NCBI RefSeq assembly: GCF_002127325.2
Contig: NC_035436.2
Coordinates: forward strand, 17,556,205 to 17,620,204
Direction of reading: 5' to 3'
DNA: 64,000 bases
DNA from: Helianthus annuus
Taxonomy: Eukaryota; Streptophyta; Magnoliopsida; Asterales; Asteraceae
This document shows, piece by piece, positions 1 to 10,414 of the stretch. Under the pieces are notes generated by a model, which saw nothing but the letters and a program-made list of their open reading frames with translations, did not search any database and was not told the origin of the DNA. Made by a program: the position numbers and the translations under genes. The stretch's first letter is position 1, and each line of letters begins with the position of its first letter.

Positions 1-1053
1 AAAGGTGTTTCCCCATTGCTTGTTTTTGGGCTAGTGCGGTGAGCCCATAAGATGCTTGGGAGTTCATCGACCCAGCCACGCCTGGCTGTTCCCAATCGTG
101 CTTTGATTCCTTCGACTAAGCCTTTATTTATACTCTCGACTTGGCCGTTCCCTTGTGGGTGTGCGACTGACGAGAATATGTGTTTGATGTTCAGCTCTTC
201 TAGCCATTGTTGGAATTCGTCGGCAGCGAAGTTGGTGCCGTTATCGGTAACAATGTACATTGGTAAACCGAAACGGCAGATGATGTGTTCCCAAATGAAC
301 TTTCTTGTTATCATAGCAGTGGTTGAAGCGAGTGGTTTCGCCTCTACCCATTTTGTGAAGTAATCAACCGCTACTATGATAAATTTAACTGCACCTGGTG
401 CGTCCGGGAATGGTCCCACTACGTCGATCGCCCATTTTTGAAAAGGCCATGCAGTAGTGACGGGGACCAGATTGTTTTTTGGCCGCAAAGTTTTTGGTGC
501 ATGGCGCTGGCAGTCCATGCATTTGCGTAATTCTTTGACGGCGTCCAGGTGCATGCCGGGCCAGTAATACCCGGCATTCATGATTTTTGCCACGACCATG
601 CGTGGTCCGGCATGTATGCCGCATATGCCCTCATGTATCTCTCGGATAAGGTATGTGGCATCTTGTGGATTAACGCATCGGAGGAGCGGTCCGAGGTATG
701 ACTTTCGGTATAAGATACCGTCTCCCATTTGATAGTGGCACGCTTTGTATTGCAACTTACGTGCCTCTGTTTTGCTCTCGGGAGTCACACCTGACTGAAG
801 GTATGCGATAATTGGTGTCATCCATGACGTTGTTCCGTATTGGATGACACTGACCTGGCGTAGAGGAACCGAAGGATTTTGCAGAATCTCGATACGTACC
901 TCCTTTGCCAAGTGTTGGAAGCTGGTGGATGCAAGTTTTGATAGTGCATCCGCAGATTTGTTTTCGCTTCGATTAATGTGTCGAATATTGAATGAAGCGA
1001 ATTTGGATTTTAGCTGCAGGGCTTGCTCGAGGTAGAGGATCATGATATCCCTT
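1..1053 (-). pseudogene. pol: Tat 1 pol, end of second RNase H plus integrase (partial)
   Basis: On the minus strand the frame is open from about 1041 to base 1, and encodes the end of the second RNase H (ADALSKLAS) followed by integrase. The zinc-binding region is visible (HEGICGIHAG, then CMDCQRH). The catalytic triad is in place: first D in WAIDVVGP, second in TDNGTNF, and the E in GQVES. It is out of frame by one base with the upstream gag-pol ORF, because one base is missing where a GD-I-M junction is expected near 1050. The C-terminal part lies outside the window. The domain itself looks undamaged, so the frameshift is probably recent or could be a sequencing error. Confidence 0.85.
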
Positions 1054-4000
1054 TGGCGGCGTAGTCGCCGCGTACCTGGCCCGCAACTAACAAGGAATCG
1101 ACGTGCGCTGTTAGATGTTGCACGCCGATTTTGACTGCTAAACGTAGCCCGGCTAATAGTGCTTCATATTCTGCCTCGTTGTTGGTGCTCTTAAAATCGA
1201 GGCGGATGGCATATGTAAGTTCTTGGCCGTCAGGGCTGACGAGTCGCAGACCTGCGCCCGCGCCGTCCTCGTTGGACGCACCATCGGTAAATAGTGCCCA
1301 TACTTCTGAGGAGGGTGGTGGGGGCGCAGGATTTTGGGATTCTTCGCATTCTTGGATGCGATCCGCTGGTACTTCAGCGGCGAAATCAGCTAAGATTTGG
1401 CCTTTGATGGCAGGGCGCGGTTTGTAATGTATTGTATGTGCGCCCAGCTCAATTGCCCATTTTGCTAATCTCCCAGAGATGTCGGGTTTGGACAGGATCG
1501 GGCCGATCCTGTAATTGGTTAGCACGGTGATGATGTGGTTTACGAAGTAGCGTCGTAACCGTCTTGAAGCATGTACCAGTGCTAGTACCAATTTCTCCAT
1601 TATCGAGTATCTCGTCTCCGGGTCGTTGAGCATTTTGCTGATATAATAGATGGGTGTTTGAACCCCCGCTCGCTCCACTATTAACACCGCGCCCACTGCG
1701 TTGTCTGCAGCGGATAGATATAAGATGAGTGGCTCATCTTTGCATGGTGCGGTTAGTGTTGGGAGTTGTATCAAACACTCCTTCATTTCCTGGAAGGCCA
1801 TTTCGGCCTCTGTGGTCCACTGGAATTGTTCTTTCTTTGAACAGCTTCGCAGGGTCTTGATGAAAGGGTATGACTTGGCTGCGTGGTTAGCCAAGAACCT
1901 GTTGAGTGCTGCCAGCCTTCCGGCCAGGCGTTGCATATCTTTCATCGATGCAGGCGATGGCATGCGCTCGATCGCCTGCACTTTTTCCGGGTTTACCTTG
2001 AATCCATCTTTGGTGACGATGAACCCAAGGAATTTGCCTTCTTCCATTCCAAACGAGCATTTCCCTGGATTGAGCTTCATGTTGACGCCTCGCAGAGTTT
2101 GGAATGTTCTTTCTATATCAGTGAGCATGGTATCTTCCTCCATGCTCATGACGACCAGGTCGTCCATATAGATTTCGACACTTTTGCTTATTTGACCGCG
2201 GAAAGTGTCGTTCATCAGTTTCTGGTAGGTTGAGCCCGCGTTGCGCAACCCGAACGGCATTTTTGTATAGCAGTAATTTCCGGTTGGGGTCCGGAATGCC
2301 GTTTTGTCTTCATCCTCAAGTGCCATTTGTACCTGGTGGTACCCTTTGTAGCAATCGAGGAAACACTTCCACCTAAATGGTGCGAGGTTATCGACCTTTT
2401 CGTCGATTTCTGGAAGCGCGTAACAATCCTTGGGGCAGGCCTTGTTGAGGTCCTTATAATCGACGCACATGCGCCAGCCCCCGGATGGTTTTTCTACCAT
2501 GACAGGGTTGGATAACCAGGTCTGGTACTTGACTTCCCGCAGTATACCTGCGGAGAGCAGTTCTTCGATCTGCTCTTGCATCGCCTGATTTTTAGCTGAT
2601 CCAAGGTGGCGTTGGCCTTGGATCACTGGTTTGATACCTGGTTTGGTATTCAAAAAGTGCTGCGCTATTTCACGTGGGACCCCTGTCATGTCTGCGGGGG
2701 TCCACGCGAAAATGTCTTGGTTCCTGAAGAGGAGCTCCTTCAGGTGCGCTCTGGTGGTCGAGGATAAGGCATGACCCAATGTGACCTTCTGTTCCGGATG
2801 CGTTGGGTTGAGAACCCATTTCTCCGGTTGGTCGACGGGGGTGGGCCTTGCGACCTTCGTCGGACGTGCTTCGTCCGTCATCATGACGTCCTTGCGGGCG
2901 TAGATGATTGCAACTCCCGATGCGGTTGGGAAACCAACCGCGGAGTGGGGGACGGATGTGATCATATTGAAATCTCCTTGGGATTCTCTCCCAAGGAGGA
3001 CGTCATAGTTGGAGGTGTGGGGTAAAACCATGAAGTTAACCTCCTCTGTCCGCGTGTGTTTACCATTGGTAAGACGCACGGGAAATGTAATTTGACCTAG
3101 GGGGAAGACTGTTTCCCCTGCGAATCCGGCCAGCGGGTAATCTACGGCTTGCAACCGATCTTTGTCCTCTTGGTCAAATTGATTGAAGCATTGCTCGTAG
3201 ATTATATCGGATGTACTGCCCGGGTCGATGAACAGACGCTCTGTGCAGTAATGGGCCAGCTGGCCTGAAATGACGACGGCGCGTCTGTCACGCGGTCCGC
3301 CTCGGACTTTTGGGAAGACGACTTGTTCGTCTTTCCAATCATTGTCCGGTCTTCGTGCCGCTTTGCGCGGCCTACCCTTGCCTCCGTAGATCATGTGGGT
3401 GGAAGCCACGTACATGGCTTTCTTTCCGGAGGAGGTACCTTCGTTGTGAGGGGTGATATGCTTGGTGGGCTTTTGTCCACCTGGTAAAAGGTGTTGCAGT
3501 TTCCCCTCTTTCAACGCCCGCTCAATCTCCAGCCGGAGACTGATGCAGTTGTTGGTGGTGTGGCCCGAGTCCTTGTGGTACTCACAGTATAGTGTGAGGT
3601 CCTGACTTTTCTTGGACTTCATTGGTTGGGCCGGTCGCAAGAATTGTGGGTCCGCGAGGAGGACCTCCCTTGGCGACTGGTTGATCTCGGTCCATTTGCG
3701 GTCCCGAGATTCTTTTCTTGGTGCCCGAGTGTCTCGGGCAGGGTTGTAGGATTGCGGGTCAAACGTGTTGGGTTGCGGGAAATACGGTTTAGTAATATCC
3801 CGATTTCCTGCATCCCGGTTTCGTTTGTTGTTACGTTTGGACCCTTGGTGGGATGTTTCGGCTTGGGGCTTTGCCTTTTTGACGTGTGGTTCGAGCGACC
3901 GCTGTGTCTGGGCGTATGTCTTGACTGCGGTCATGACATCCTCCCATTTTTTAGGCAAACCCTCCTTGCCAGAGATGGTCATGACCATCTCTCTGTCTTT

Positions 4001-5131
4001 GACGGCCCGGATAAAATGGTTTCGCGCCATTTGGTCCGCCACGTCGCCTATTTCTAGGCATTCTTTATTGTAACGGATGACGAATGCCTCGAGCGATTCG
4101 TCATCCCTTCGCCAGATGTTCATGACGTCCAACGAATCGCGTTCGTGGCGTCGCTGTTGGCTAAAGTGGGCGAGGAACTTGGCGCGCAAGTCCTCGAAAG
4201 AATCCAGTGATCCCACTGGCAAAGAATCAAACCATGCCCTGGCCAGACCGATAAGGGTCTGGGGGAAAAAATTGCACCAGGTGGGTTCGTCCCACCTGCC
4301 ATTGACGCCTGCACCTGTGAAGATGTTCATGTGGTCGTCCGGGTCGGTCGAGCCACTGTATTTCCCAATGTTGACTGGGAATTTTGTCGTTGTGATATCG
4401 GCGTTGGCGATGTGCGGGACGAATTTTGAATTTTCGGCCGCGGCCCTTGGCCTGTATGGTTCGTGCACAGGGCGCTTTGCCGCCCTGAGGTATGTAGTGC
4501 GGGGGTGACTGGGAGGAACATAGTTGCGTCCCCCCGGTCTGCTGTTGGTGTCGTGAGACTCCCCGCGGTAGGTTTGATCGTCAGGGTCGGTATGACCGTA
4601 CCCTTCCGTGTAAGGTTGCGGGCCCAATCGGCTCTGGATGCCTGGGCCGCGCCTGGAGGCTGACCGCCTCCTATCTTCTCCATAGGGGCCCAGGCGGGTA
4701 TGCACTGGCCCTCTGGAGCGGGACTCATATGAGGAAGTACCCTCATTGAGTGTATGGACCGAACAGTAAGATGATCCACGGTCGTCATGTCGGCTTCTGG
4801 AAGCCGGACGTGAGTGTAACCTGCCATCATATTGGAGTATACGGTTGGCAGGTGTGTGTTGTATTGGAGTAGGCCCAGCTTGTACGTTTGCTTCCGTACA
4901 AGCGCGGTTGTAAGCCGCTATCAGCAGGTCAGTCTGCTGTTGGTACCAGGAGTGTAAGTCCACGCCTGGTGGGAGCACAGTTGGGGCCTGTGATAAGTCG
5001 TGTCCGAACGCAAAGGATGGGATCCTTTGGGTGGACGTGCCAATGTGTCCGGGTTGGGGGGTCGAAGGGTGGACCCCTGTTGGGACCGGGGGATTTGGGC
5101 TATCCGCATTGGTGTTTTGGTTATCAGTCAT
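1040..5131 (-). CDS. gag-pol: Tat 1 gag-protease-RT-RNase H polyprotein (frameshifted at its end)
   Basis: One open frame of 1363 residues starts at ATG 5131, just inside the primer site. In order: gag (roughly residues 220-420, with WFDSLPVGS and FLAHFSQQRR), a single zinc-knuckle-like CEYHKDSGHTTNNC (about 515-530), an aspartic protease (FIDPGSTSDIIYE, about 640), reverse transcriptase with catalytic YMDD (about 1010), a first RNase H (LYLSAADNAVGAVL) and a second, archaeal-type RNase H (LFTDGASNEDGAGAG). In the first RNase H the usual TD of the substrate-side motif reads TN (VLTNYRIG), so that domain may be inactive, as is common for the first RNase H of Tat elements. The ORF stops early inside the second RNase H through a one-base deletion near 1050. 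Confidence 0.9.
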   Translation of the reverse strand: MTDNQNTNADSPNPPVPTGVHPSTPQPGHIGTSTQRIPSFAFGHDLSQAPTVLPPGVDLHSWYQQQTDLLIAAYNRACTEANVQAGPTPIQHTPANRILQYDGRLHSRPASRSRHDDRGSSYCSVHTLNEGTSSYESRSRGPVHTRLGPYGEDRRRSASRRGPGIQSRLGPQPYTEGYGHTDPDDQTYRGESHDTNSRPGGRNYVPPSHPRTTYLRAAKRPVHEPYRPRAAAENSKFVPHIANADITTTKFPVNIGKYSGSTDPDDHMNIFTGAGVNGRWDEPTWCNFFPQTLIGLARAWFDSLPVGSLDSFEDLRAKFLAHFSQQRRHERDSLDVMNIWRRDDESLEAFVIRYNKECLEIGDVADQMARNHFIRAVKDREMVMTISGKEGLPKKWEDVMTAVKTYAQTQRSLEPHVKKAKPQAETSHQGSKRNNKRNRDAGNRDITKPYFPQPNTFDPQSYNPARDTRAPRKESRDRKWTEINQSPREVLLADPQFLRPAQPMKSKKSQDLTLYCEYHKDSGHTTNNCISLRLEIERALKEGKLQHLLPGGQKPTKHITPHNEGTSSGKKAMYVASTHMIYGGKGRPRKAARRPDNDWKDEQVVFPKVRGGPRDRRAVVISGQLAHYCTERLFIDPGSTSDIIYEQCFNQFDQEDKDRLQAVDYPLAGFAGETVFPLGQITFPVRLTNGKHTRTEEVNFMVLPHTSNYDVLLGRESQGDFNMITSVPHSAVGFPTASGVAIIYARKDVMMTDEARPTKVARPTPVDQPEKWVLNPTHPEQKVTLGHALSSTTRAHLKELLFRNQDIFAWTPADMTGVPREIAQHFLNTKPGIKPVIQGQRHLGSAKNQAMQEQIEELLSAGILREVKYQTWLSNPVMVEKPSGGWRMCVDYKDLNKACPKDCYALPEIDEKVDNLAPFRWKCFLDCYKGYHQVQMALEDEDKTAFRTPTGNYCYTKMPFGLRNAGSTYQKLMNDTFRGQISKSVEIYMDDLVVMSMEEDTMLTDIERTFQTLRGVNMKLNPGKCSFGMEEGKFLGFIVTKDGFKVNPEKVQAIERMPSPASMKDMQRLAGRLAALNRFLANHAAKSYPFIKTLRSCSKKEQFQWTTEAEMAFQEMKECLIQLPTLTAPCKDEPLILYLSAADNAVGAVLIVERAGVQTPIYYISKMLNDPETRYSIMEKLVLALVHASRRLRRYFVNHIITVLTNYRIGPILSKPDISGRLAKWAIELGAHTIHYKPRPAIKGQILADFAAEVPADRIQECEESQNPAPPPPSSEVWALFTDGASNEDGAGAGLRLVSPDGQELTYAIRLDFKSTNNEAEYEALLAGLRLAVKIGVQHLTAHVDSLLVAGQVRGDYAAKGIS

Positions 5132-5175
5132 GATCTTGAGAGGGAGAGGGATGGATTAAAAAGTGCTAAGAGTAG

Positions 5176-5188
5176 CGGTGGGCGCCAA
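5176..5188 (-). promoter_or_regulatory. Primer binding site of Tat 1
   Basis: The minus strand reads TTGGCGCCCACCG immediately inside the LTR. TTGGCGCC at this position is the usual primer site of plant Tat elements, and Tat 2 has the same octamer. Confidence 0.75.
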
Positions 5189-5994
5189 TGATGAAACAAT
5201 GGTTAACCGGGCAGGGTTAACACACTGGTCTCGTCAAGAAGGGTTAATCCCTTCCTCTCGGAGATCGCTGGCTGGGTCACCGGTGGATGATCTCCTGCAC
5301 AAGGAAACAAGCCGTGACTCGTAACAAGGAGGATGGAGTGGGGGGTGCTCCTTGTTACCACTCTCCGGCGTGAGAATCAGTAGTTTGCTTGGGAAGCAAA
5401 GCAAGATAATAGTAGTAGTGAGAGAGTTGTGTAGAGATACCTCAAACCTGGTTTGGGGTCGGTATTTATAGCCGAGGAGTGAAGGAGGAGATTGATGGAT
5501 GGGCTGACGACGAGCTGCACCGTTGCAGGTGTGTCAGTCTCGCCGGCCGTGGGGGTTACGCCACGTCAGCCCATTGCTTTAATAGCTCTGACAGGGGACT
5601 GTCGCCGGCGCCACTTGCCTCGTGGTGTCAGCCACTTGCCTGGCGTGTCAGTCCACTTGCTGGATATGCAGGGTGCGGTGCAAGCCGCATCGCTGCATGC
5701 GGTAACGTCTGAAGTTACCGCGTCTCCTACTTGTGATCAAGAAATACGCGAGATGCGGTGTTGGCCGCATCATCGTATGTGGAGACTATTTGCTCGCTTC
5801 CCTTGTCGTGACGAAAATGGCCATATGATGCGGTGCCAGCCGCATCGATATGTTTATCTTCTTTCGTACTTGGGTCAAGCTATTCCTCTTCGAACCGAAT
5901 GGGTTCGAAGGATGTGACCGCATGGGTGCGGTTTGCTTACTGGTAGGGGTTTGTTTGATGCGGGTAATGGTCGTTTTGGGACCATACCCCTTCA
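5189..5994 (-). repeat. 5' LTR of Tat 1 (806 bp)
   Basis: In element sense the LTR starts TGAAGGGG at 5994 and ends ...ATCA at 5189, directly before the TTGGCGCC primer site. The boundaries are inferred from the TG..CA ends and the primer site, because the partner LTR is outside the window. The reading frames inside it are short and not conserved. Confidence 0.8.
5463..5470 (-). promoter_or_regulatory. TATA box in the Tat 1 LTR
   Basis: The minus strand reads CTATAAATA here, inside the 5' LTR and about 275 bp before its inner end. This is a plausible pol II promoter for the genomic RNA. It is inferred from the motif and its place. Confidence 0.55.
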
Positions 5995-6470
5995 GTATGT
6001 GAACCCTAAGTGTGTAGATAGTCTGCCAAGGTGTGCAAATAGTTAGGGCCATAAATAAATGTGTATGTATGCATATATATTTTATTTATAATTATTTTAT
6101 TTTTTTAGTTAAAGAAAAAATAGAATTTTATAAAATTAAAAAACAAAATAATAAATGGGAAAGTGCCAAAATCGTCCCTAAGGTTTGAGAATTGCCAAAA
6201 TCGTCGATGAGAGTTAACTACATTTTAACTAAGTTTGTCACTTAGATGGAATTGACAATAAAAATAAAACATCAGGGACTCATATACAAAAAGTTTCATT
6301 TTTGAACTAAAATGGCAAAAGTTAGAATCTCATGTTAGGGAAGTGACTCAACACCGCACACAAACACTAAAACTACAGAAATGTAGACGAACACAAGTAT
6401 ATAAGCTACATTCATGGCCACAACTAGGGTTTCTCTTTTATTACTTTATGTGATCAAGGAATTATTTGTA
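5995..6470. other. Old flank between two Tat elements, no gene seen
   Basis: AT-rich sequence with no coding frame. Bases about 6150-6340 contain CGTCCCTAAGGTTTG and a later CAGGGACT in opposite orientation, resembling the arms of the foldback element at 37532-54198, so a decayed relative may be present. The part next to 6470 (CTAGGGTTTCT) has a similar stretch just after 26914, as expected if both sides belong to one older sequence split by Tat 2. Confidence 0.5.
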
Positions 6471-7158
6471 TGACGATGGGCCAGTGGGAAAGCCCACTTT
6501 ACCCGCTTTGAGTTATCTTTATGAAGGCCCAATTACGCGAAAGCCCACAAAATGGAGTTACCTTGCCCATTAAGGCTTCTCCCCTTTTGTAAAGAGCGGG
6601 AAAACAACTAACAAAGGGAGCAGGCTTCATTTAATGCTCGATAAGAATAGGATCTCGTCTGAAACAATGTACTTCGTCGGCTGGACATTAATTAAGGGAA
6701 GCATCTCACCGTTGGGGGTCAGACACGTGTCTGCACCCCCGAGAGCCCTCAAAAGCCGTTAGATCGCATGTATCTAATGAGATAGGAACTGGCTGTTATA
6801 TAAGAGAAAGCATAAGGGAACAAAGGCAGGTATCATCTCCGGAACTATCTCATTTACTACACTCTCATTTATTCACCTCTCATTAAATCCGACCAACATT
6901 CCCTTACATTCAATACACACACGTATTAATTAGATTCACACCAAAAACGAAACCTTCCGGTGATTCTGCTCATCAGGAGAAGCTCCTCTTGTTTTCCGGC
7001 AAGTTTACTTATTCTCACGCCGGAGCTTGGTCACGGATCCCCCTCCCGGGGTCCTCCGTGACGAGGCTAACGGTTTGTTCTTTTGTAGCAACGAAGATAA
7101 AGGCTCTTGACGTAAACGAAGATCCATCTAACGTCATCCGTAAGTTGGGTATTCGACA
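6471..7158 (+). repeat. 5' LTR of Tat 2 (688 bp)
   Basis: Begins TGACGATGGGCC and ends ATTCGACA before TTGGCGCC. It pairs with 26219-26914. A TATA box TATATAAG lies at 6797-6804. Confidence 0.93.
6797..6804 (+). promoter_or_regulatory. TATA box in the Tat 2 5' LTR
   Basis: TATATAAG in a GC-richer context, conserved in the 3' LTR copy. It is the likely core promoter of the element. Confidence 0.55.
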
Positions 7159-7159
7159 T

Positions 7160-7172
7160 TGGCGCCATCCGT
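7160..7172 (+). promoter_or_regulatory. Primer binding site of Tat 2
   Basis: TGGCGCCATCCGT starts one base after the LTR end, matching the primer site type seen in Tat 1. Confidence 0.75.
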
Positions 7173-7246
7173 AGGACATCGGCCTGCCCGTTGTTCCCAC
7201 ACCAAAACCCGACGTCCAAAGAGCAGCTTATCCCATCAAGGACGAC

Positions 7247-7867
7247 ATGGCAACCCCACACAACTCACGTGTCACTCAAACAGCACAAAATGATCTGGAT
7301 AAGGTTACAGTAGAGGACATTACTCACGAGGAAGGTAACGAGAACCAGGTGGAAAACCCAGAAAGAACAGAGCATATCACTCCGGATTTCGTGGCCATGC
7401 ATAGGGAGAAGTTGACAAAGTACCTTGAAGACTTAAAGAGACAGGAAAAACTTGACAGCCTCAGGGCTAGGCTTTCTTTCGACACTCCTTCCAGTCAAGA
7501 AGGAACAGATCTTCAAAATAAAAACAACAGCGGTGACCAGCTGGAAACGTTTATGGCTGCCCTAAGGCAAATGTCCTCAGAGGAAAGGGAGGATCTTATC
7601 ACAGGACATAAGTCAAAGGAGAAAGGGAAGGAAAAGGACAATCTTGGTGATGATGGCCTAGATCAGCCCTACCTACCACGAGACCTAGCCGAAGTCTCAA
7701 AATTCACACGAAGAATTGCAGAGGCACCTACGCCCCCCAAGACAAAGTTACCCCCAGGCTTTGACCGTTACGACGGAACAAGAGACCCCGAGGATCACCT
7801 GCATGCCTTCCGGGGAGCACATGTTTGTACAAACTCTGACGGAGGGAGCCCGGCTTTGGTTCGACAA
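7247..7867 (+). pseudogene. gag: Tat 2 gag, 5' part, broken by Tekay A
   Basis: Starts at ATG 7247 and encodes a charged N-terminus followed by the gag core approach (GFDRYDGTRDPEDHLHAF). Near 7825 the frame breaks: the following gag motif (MFVQTLTEGARLWFD) is in another frame, and the segment usually found between these motifs is missing, so a small deletion with frame loss is inferred. At 7867, within the WFD codons, the sequence is interrupted by Tekay A. The gag frame resumes at 18082 with the residues expected to follow. Confidence 0.85.
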
Positions 7868-8277
7868 TGTCACACCCCCAAAATCCACACGCGGAGTATC
7901 ACCGCTTGGGAGCGTGACTGACCAGGATCAAGCCACCAATCATATCGAACACATCATTTAATAATAAAAGTAGATAATGTAATTCATTACGACATGATCG
8001 ATGTTCAAAACCAAACGTTGTTTAAGTAGCGGAAGCATGTAAGTAAACCCAACATAAATAATAATGTATGAAAAGTCATAAGTGTTTAATTAAGCATTCA
8101 TGATCCATGCTCCACAACGACCTGCTCCTCCCTGTGCAAGCTCCATGTATCTAACGACCTGCAAGGCATGTAACAGAGGATCAACAACTAGTTGAGCGAG
8201 TTCACAGTTTATAGTTCAGTATTTGTAATAGTATAGTAAGCAATGTATTCGTTCATTAAGTCATGTATCGTAATAGT

Positions 8278-8470
8278 TCGTATCGCGGCCCTTCAGGCAT
8301 GTATGCGAAGATTAGGGAAAGTTCTCAAGTATTCTAGACTAGGTATATTTGTATCGCGGCCACCCGGCACCTGTGCGAAGTTTAGCGTATAGTTCGCAGC
8401 CTTCCTAGGCATGTGTGCGAAGATCAGTCATAATATCGCGGCCAACCCTGGCGTGTATGCGAAGATCAGT
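8278..8470. repeat. Degenerate tandem repeat with GCGGCC / TGCGAAG cores
   Basis: Four degenerate units of about 50-65 bp, each with a TCGCGGCC-like (or TCGCAGCC) start and a TGTGCGAAG-like end, separated by AT-rich spacers. The same zone occurs in the other LTR at about 15950-16140. Function unknown. Confidence 0.7.
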
Positions 8471-9072
8471 TCAATTAGTATCACTAGTCTAGCAGTATCT
8501 TAACCAATTACCTTCCTCTCCCGAGGATCATATCACTACGTTCCATTATAGATAGGTACCAGTAAATAATCAAATCCCATTCCCATCCTGGGAACCCCAT
8601 GCCTTGGCTGTGTGAACTCACCTTGGTTTGCTCGGTATGCTAGGTTATGCACTCACAAGTAATCAATCAAAGCCTAGAGTATGCATGTGTTCACAGTCAG
8701 TTCATGTTTGTAAGGTTTCGCAAGTAAAGTTCATTATATAGCGTGTGCAACAGTTAACATCAGACATTTCAACCAGTTTATCATCTTCATACAATTCATG
8801 CTTGATAGGAAGAACAGGCAGTTAACATGCTCGCTAAGATAACACACTTAACAGGATTCGCCTACTAGCAATGCTACATGACCAGTTGAATTACCATCTT
8901 TACAGTCGTAACGGAGTTAACGTGTTTAACTGGATTACACTCTAACATAGTTCAGTAACTAATAGAGTTAATAAGGTTACTAATTTAACCAATAATTAGA
9001 TCATGTGCATAACAAACAATCGGACTATTTCATTATACCATCAAGCATTCAGGCAAAACTTCCTAGCTAACA

Positions 9073-9690
9073 CTCGGACAATCAACCATGCAATAAAGTT
9101 CGGACCTCTACACACCCCCTTTAAAGGTCGGACCCCATCTAATCCTTAAGGAATTCGGACACAACAACATACAAAAGTCGGACAGGAGGATAGAGGTTTG
9201 AAACTCGGACCAATGGGGACATGGGTCAAAAGTCGGACCAATTGAGACAAGGGGGGGGGGGGGGTTAAACATCGGACAGGGGGGTTTCCCTTCAAAAGTC
9301 GGACTAGAGAGTCCCCACTTCACAAAGTCGGACTAGGTGGGGGGTTTCCCCACAAAGAAACTCGGACCTCCCTTGCATCCTTGCCAAAAGTTCGGACAAC
9401 ATACAAAGAACTCGGACCTCCCTTGCACCTTACATAAAGTTCGGACTTCAATAAACAACTACAAAGTCGGACATGTGTTTGGGTTGAAACTCGGACTATC
9501 AATGTAGGTTATAAAATTCGGACCCTCTATTACCATTAAAAAGGCCGGACCTCTTGAATTTATAAGAAAAACTCATACAAAATCTTGTTATACATAAACA
9601 TCGGACCATGTAACTTATTTGTGAAAGTCGGACCATTAAGCATAAGTTACAACCTCGGACCATTTCATGGTTATGCAAAAACTCAGACAA
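9073..9690. repeat. Periodic TCGGAC array, about 27-bp spacing
   Basis: About 20 exact TCGGAC hexamers (starting for example at 9073, 9100, 9128, 9155, 9178, 9205, 9233, 9272, 9299, 9328, 9362, 9392, 9412, 9441, 9467, 9491, 9518, 9601, 9628, 9655) plus decayed ones (CCGGAC near 9544, CTCAGAC near 9680). Most are preceded by AA(A/C/G)- or AGT-type bases. The bases between cores are dissimilar. Spacing clusters at 26-29 bp. The same array is in the other LTR (about 16745-17355). Possible roles are protein binding or an RNA leader structure; none is shown. Confidence 0.8.
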
Positions 9691-10414
9691 CTAATCAAAC
9701 ATACGAGTATTTCAAGTTCACAGTTTCGTTTCTTCTACAACAGTTACGTTTCAACGCTCATTCCAAACCCTAGTTCATGATTTACACAATGCAAGATCAA
9801 AATCAATCAACCGATACTTAACAATCAACAATCATCGCAAGAACAATCCATCAAGCATGTAACTAATCATCATCATCATCACAATATTTCTGAATCAAAT
9901 CAAAATCACAGAATATTATATGAAAACTAGGGTTTACACATACTACAAGAATCAAGAATAGATGACAATCAAACAATCAGTAAACAATGATTAAGCAATT
10001 ACCTTGATTGATTCTAAATGGATTGAAGGATCAAACTTGATGCAAAAGACTTGTGAAACCAAGAATGATGGGAAGATGGTTGTAGAGAGGATTAGAGGAG
10101 GTGAAAGTACGTGTTTTGGTTCTTTGTGAATGATTAGTGAATGATTAGGGAAGGGGATTAGGGTTATGAGTTGTTAAGGTTTCACTATTAACCCTAAACA
10201 CCCTTAAGTATTATTTATTACAGTTTCAACACCACATTCCATTATTTGTCAAATCTTTCACAAGTAGCACATAACCATGCACAACCACAAAACACTTTAT
10301 TGTATCAAAACGTATACAGTTTCATAGCAAACCAATTGTGCAAGTAAACAACTAAACAATAACTGAACGTGCAATAAATGCGAAATAGGAATCTTGGAAA
10401 TTCGAGTTATCACA

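Larger units (their letters stand above)
1..5994 (-). mobile_element. Tat-lineage Ty3/gypsy retrotransposon (Tat 1), 3' end outside window
   Basis: The element reads right to left: LTR (5189-5994), primer site, gag, protease, reverse transcriptase, RNase H, a second archaeal-type RNase H, then integrase running off the window at base 1. The RT-RH-aRH-integrase order with two RNase H domains is the known hallmark of the Tat lineage. The outer LTR end reads TGAAGGGG in the element sense. The 3' LTR and target duplication lie beyond base 1, so age cannot be judged. A single frameshift near 1050 breaks pol. It shares architecture and the TTGGCGCC primer site with Tat 2 but differs strongly in sequence. 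Confidence 0.9.
7868..10414 (-). repeat. 3' LTR of Tekay A (2547 bp)
   Basis: Pairs with 15539-18081. On the plus strand it begins TGTCACACCC and ends GAGTTATCACA. It contains two internal repeat zones: about 8278-8470 (GCGGCC...TGCGAAG units of roughly 60 bp) and 9073-9690 (TCGGAC cores every 27 bp or so). It holds no credible gene. Confidence 0.93.

Noticed and set aside
1701..5191. Many plus-strand frames over Tat 1 gag-pol
   Set aside because: Shadows of the minus-strand polyprotein with no features of their own.
9073..9690. CRISPR-like array (short repeats, regular spacing)
   Set aside because: Repeats are only 6 bp, the sequence lies in a plant retrotransposon LTR and is duplicated in the other LTR, and there are no cas genes.
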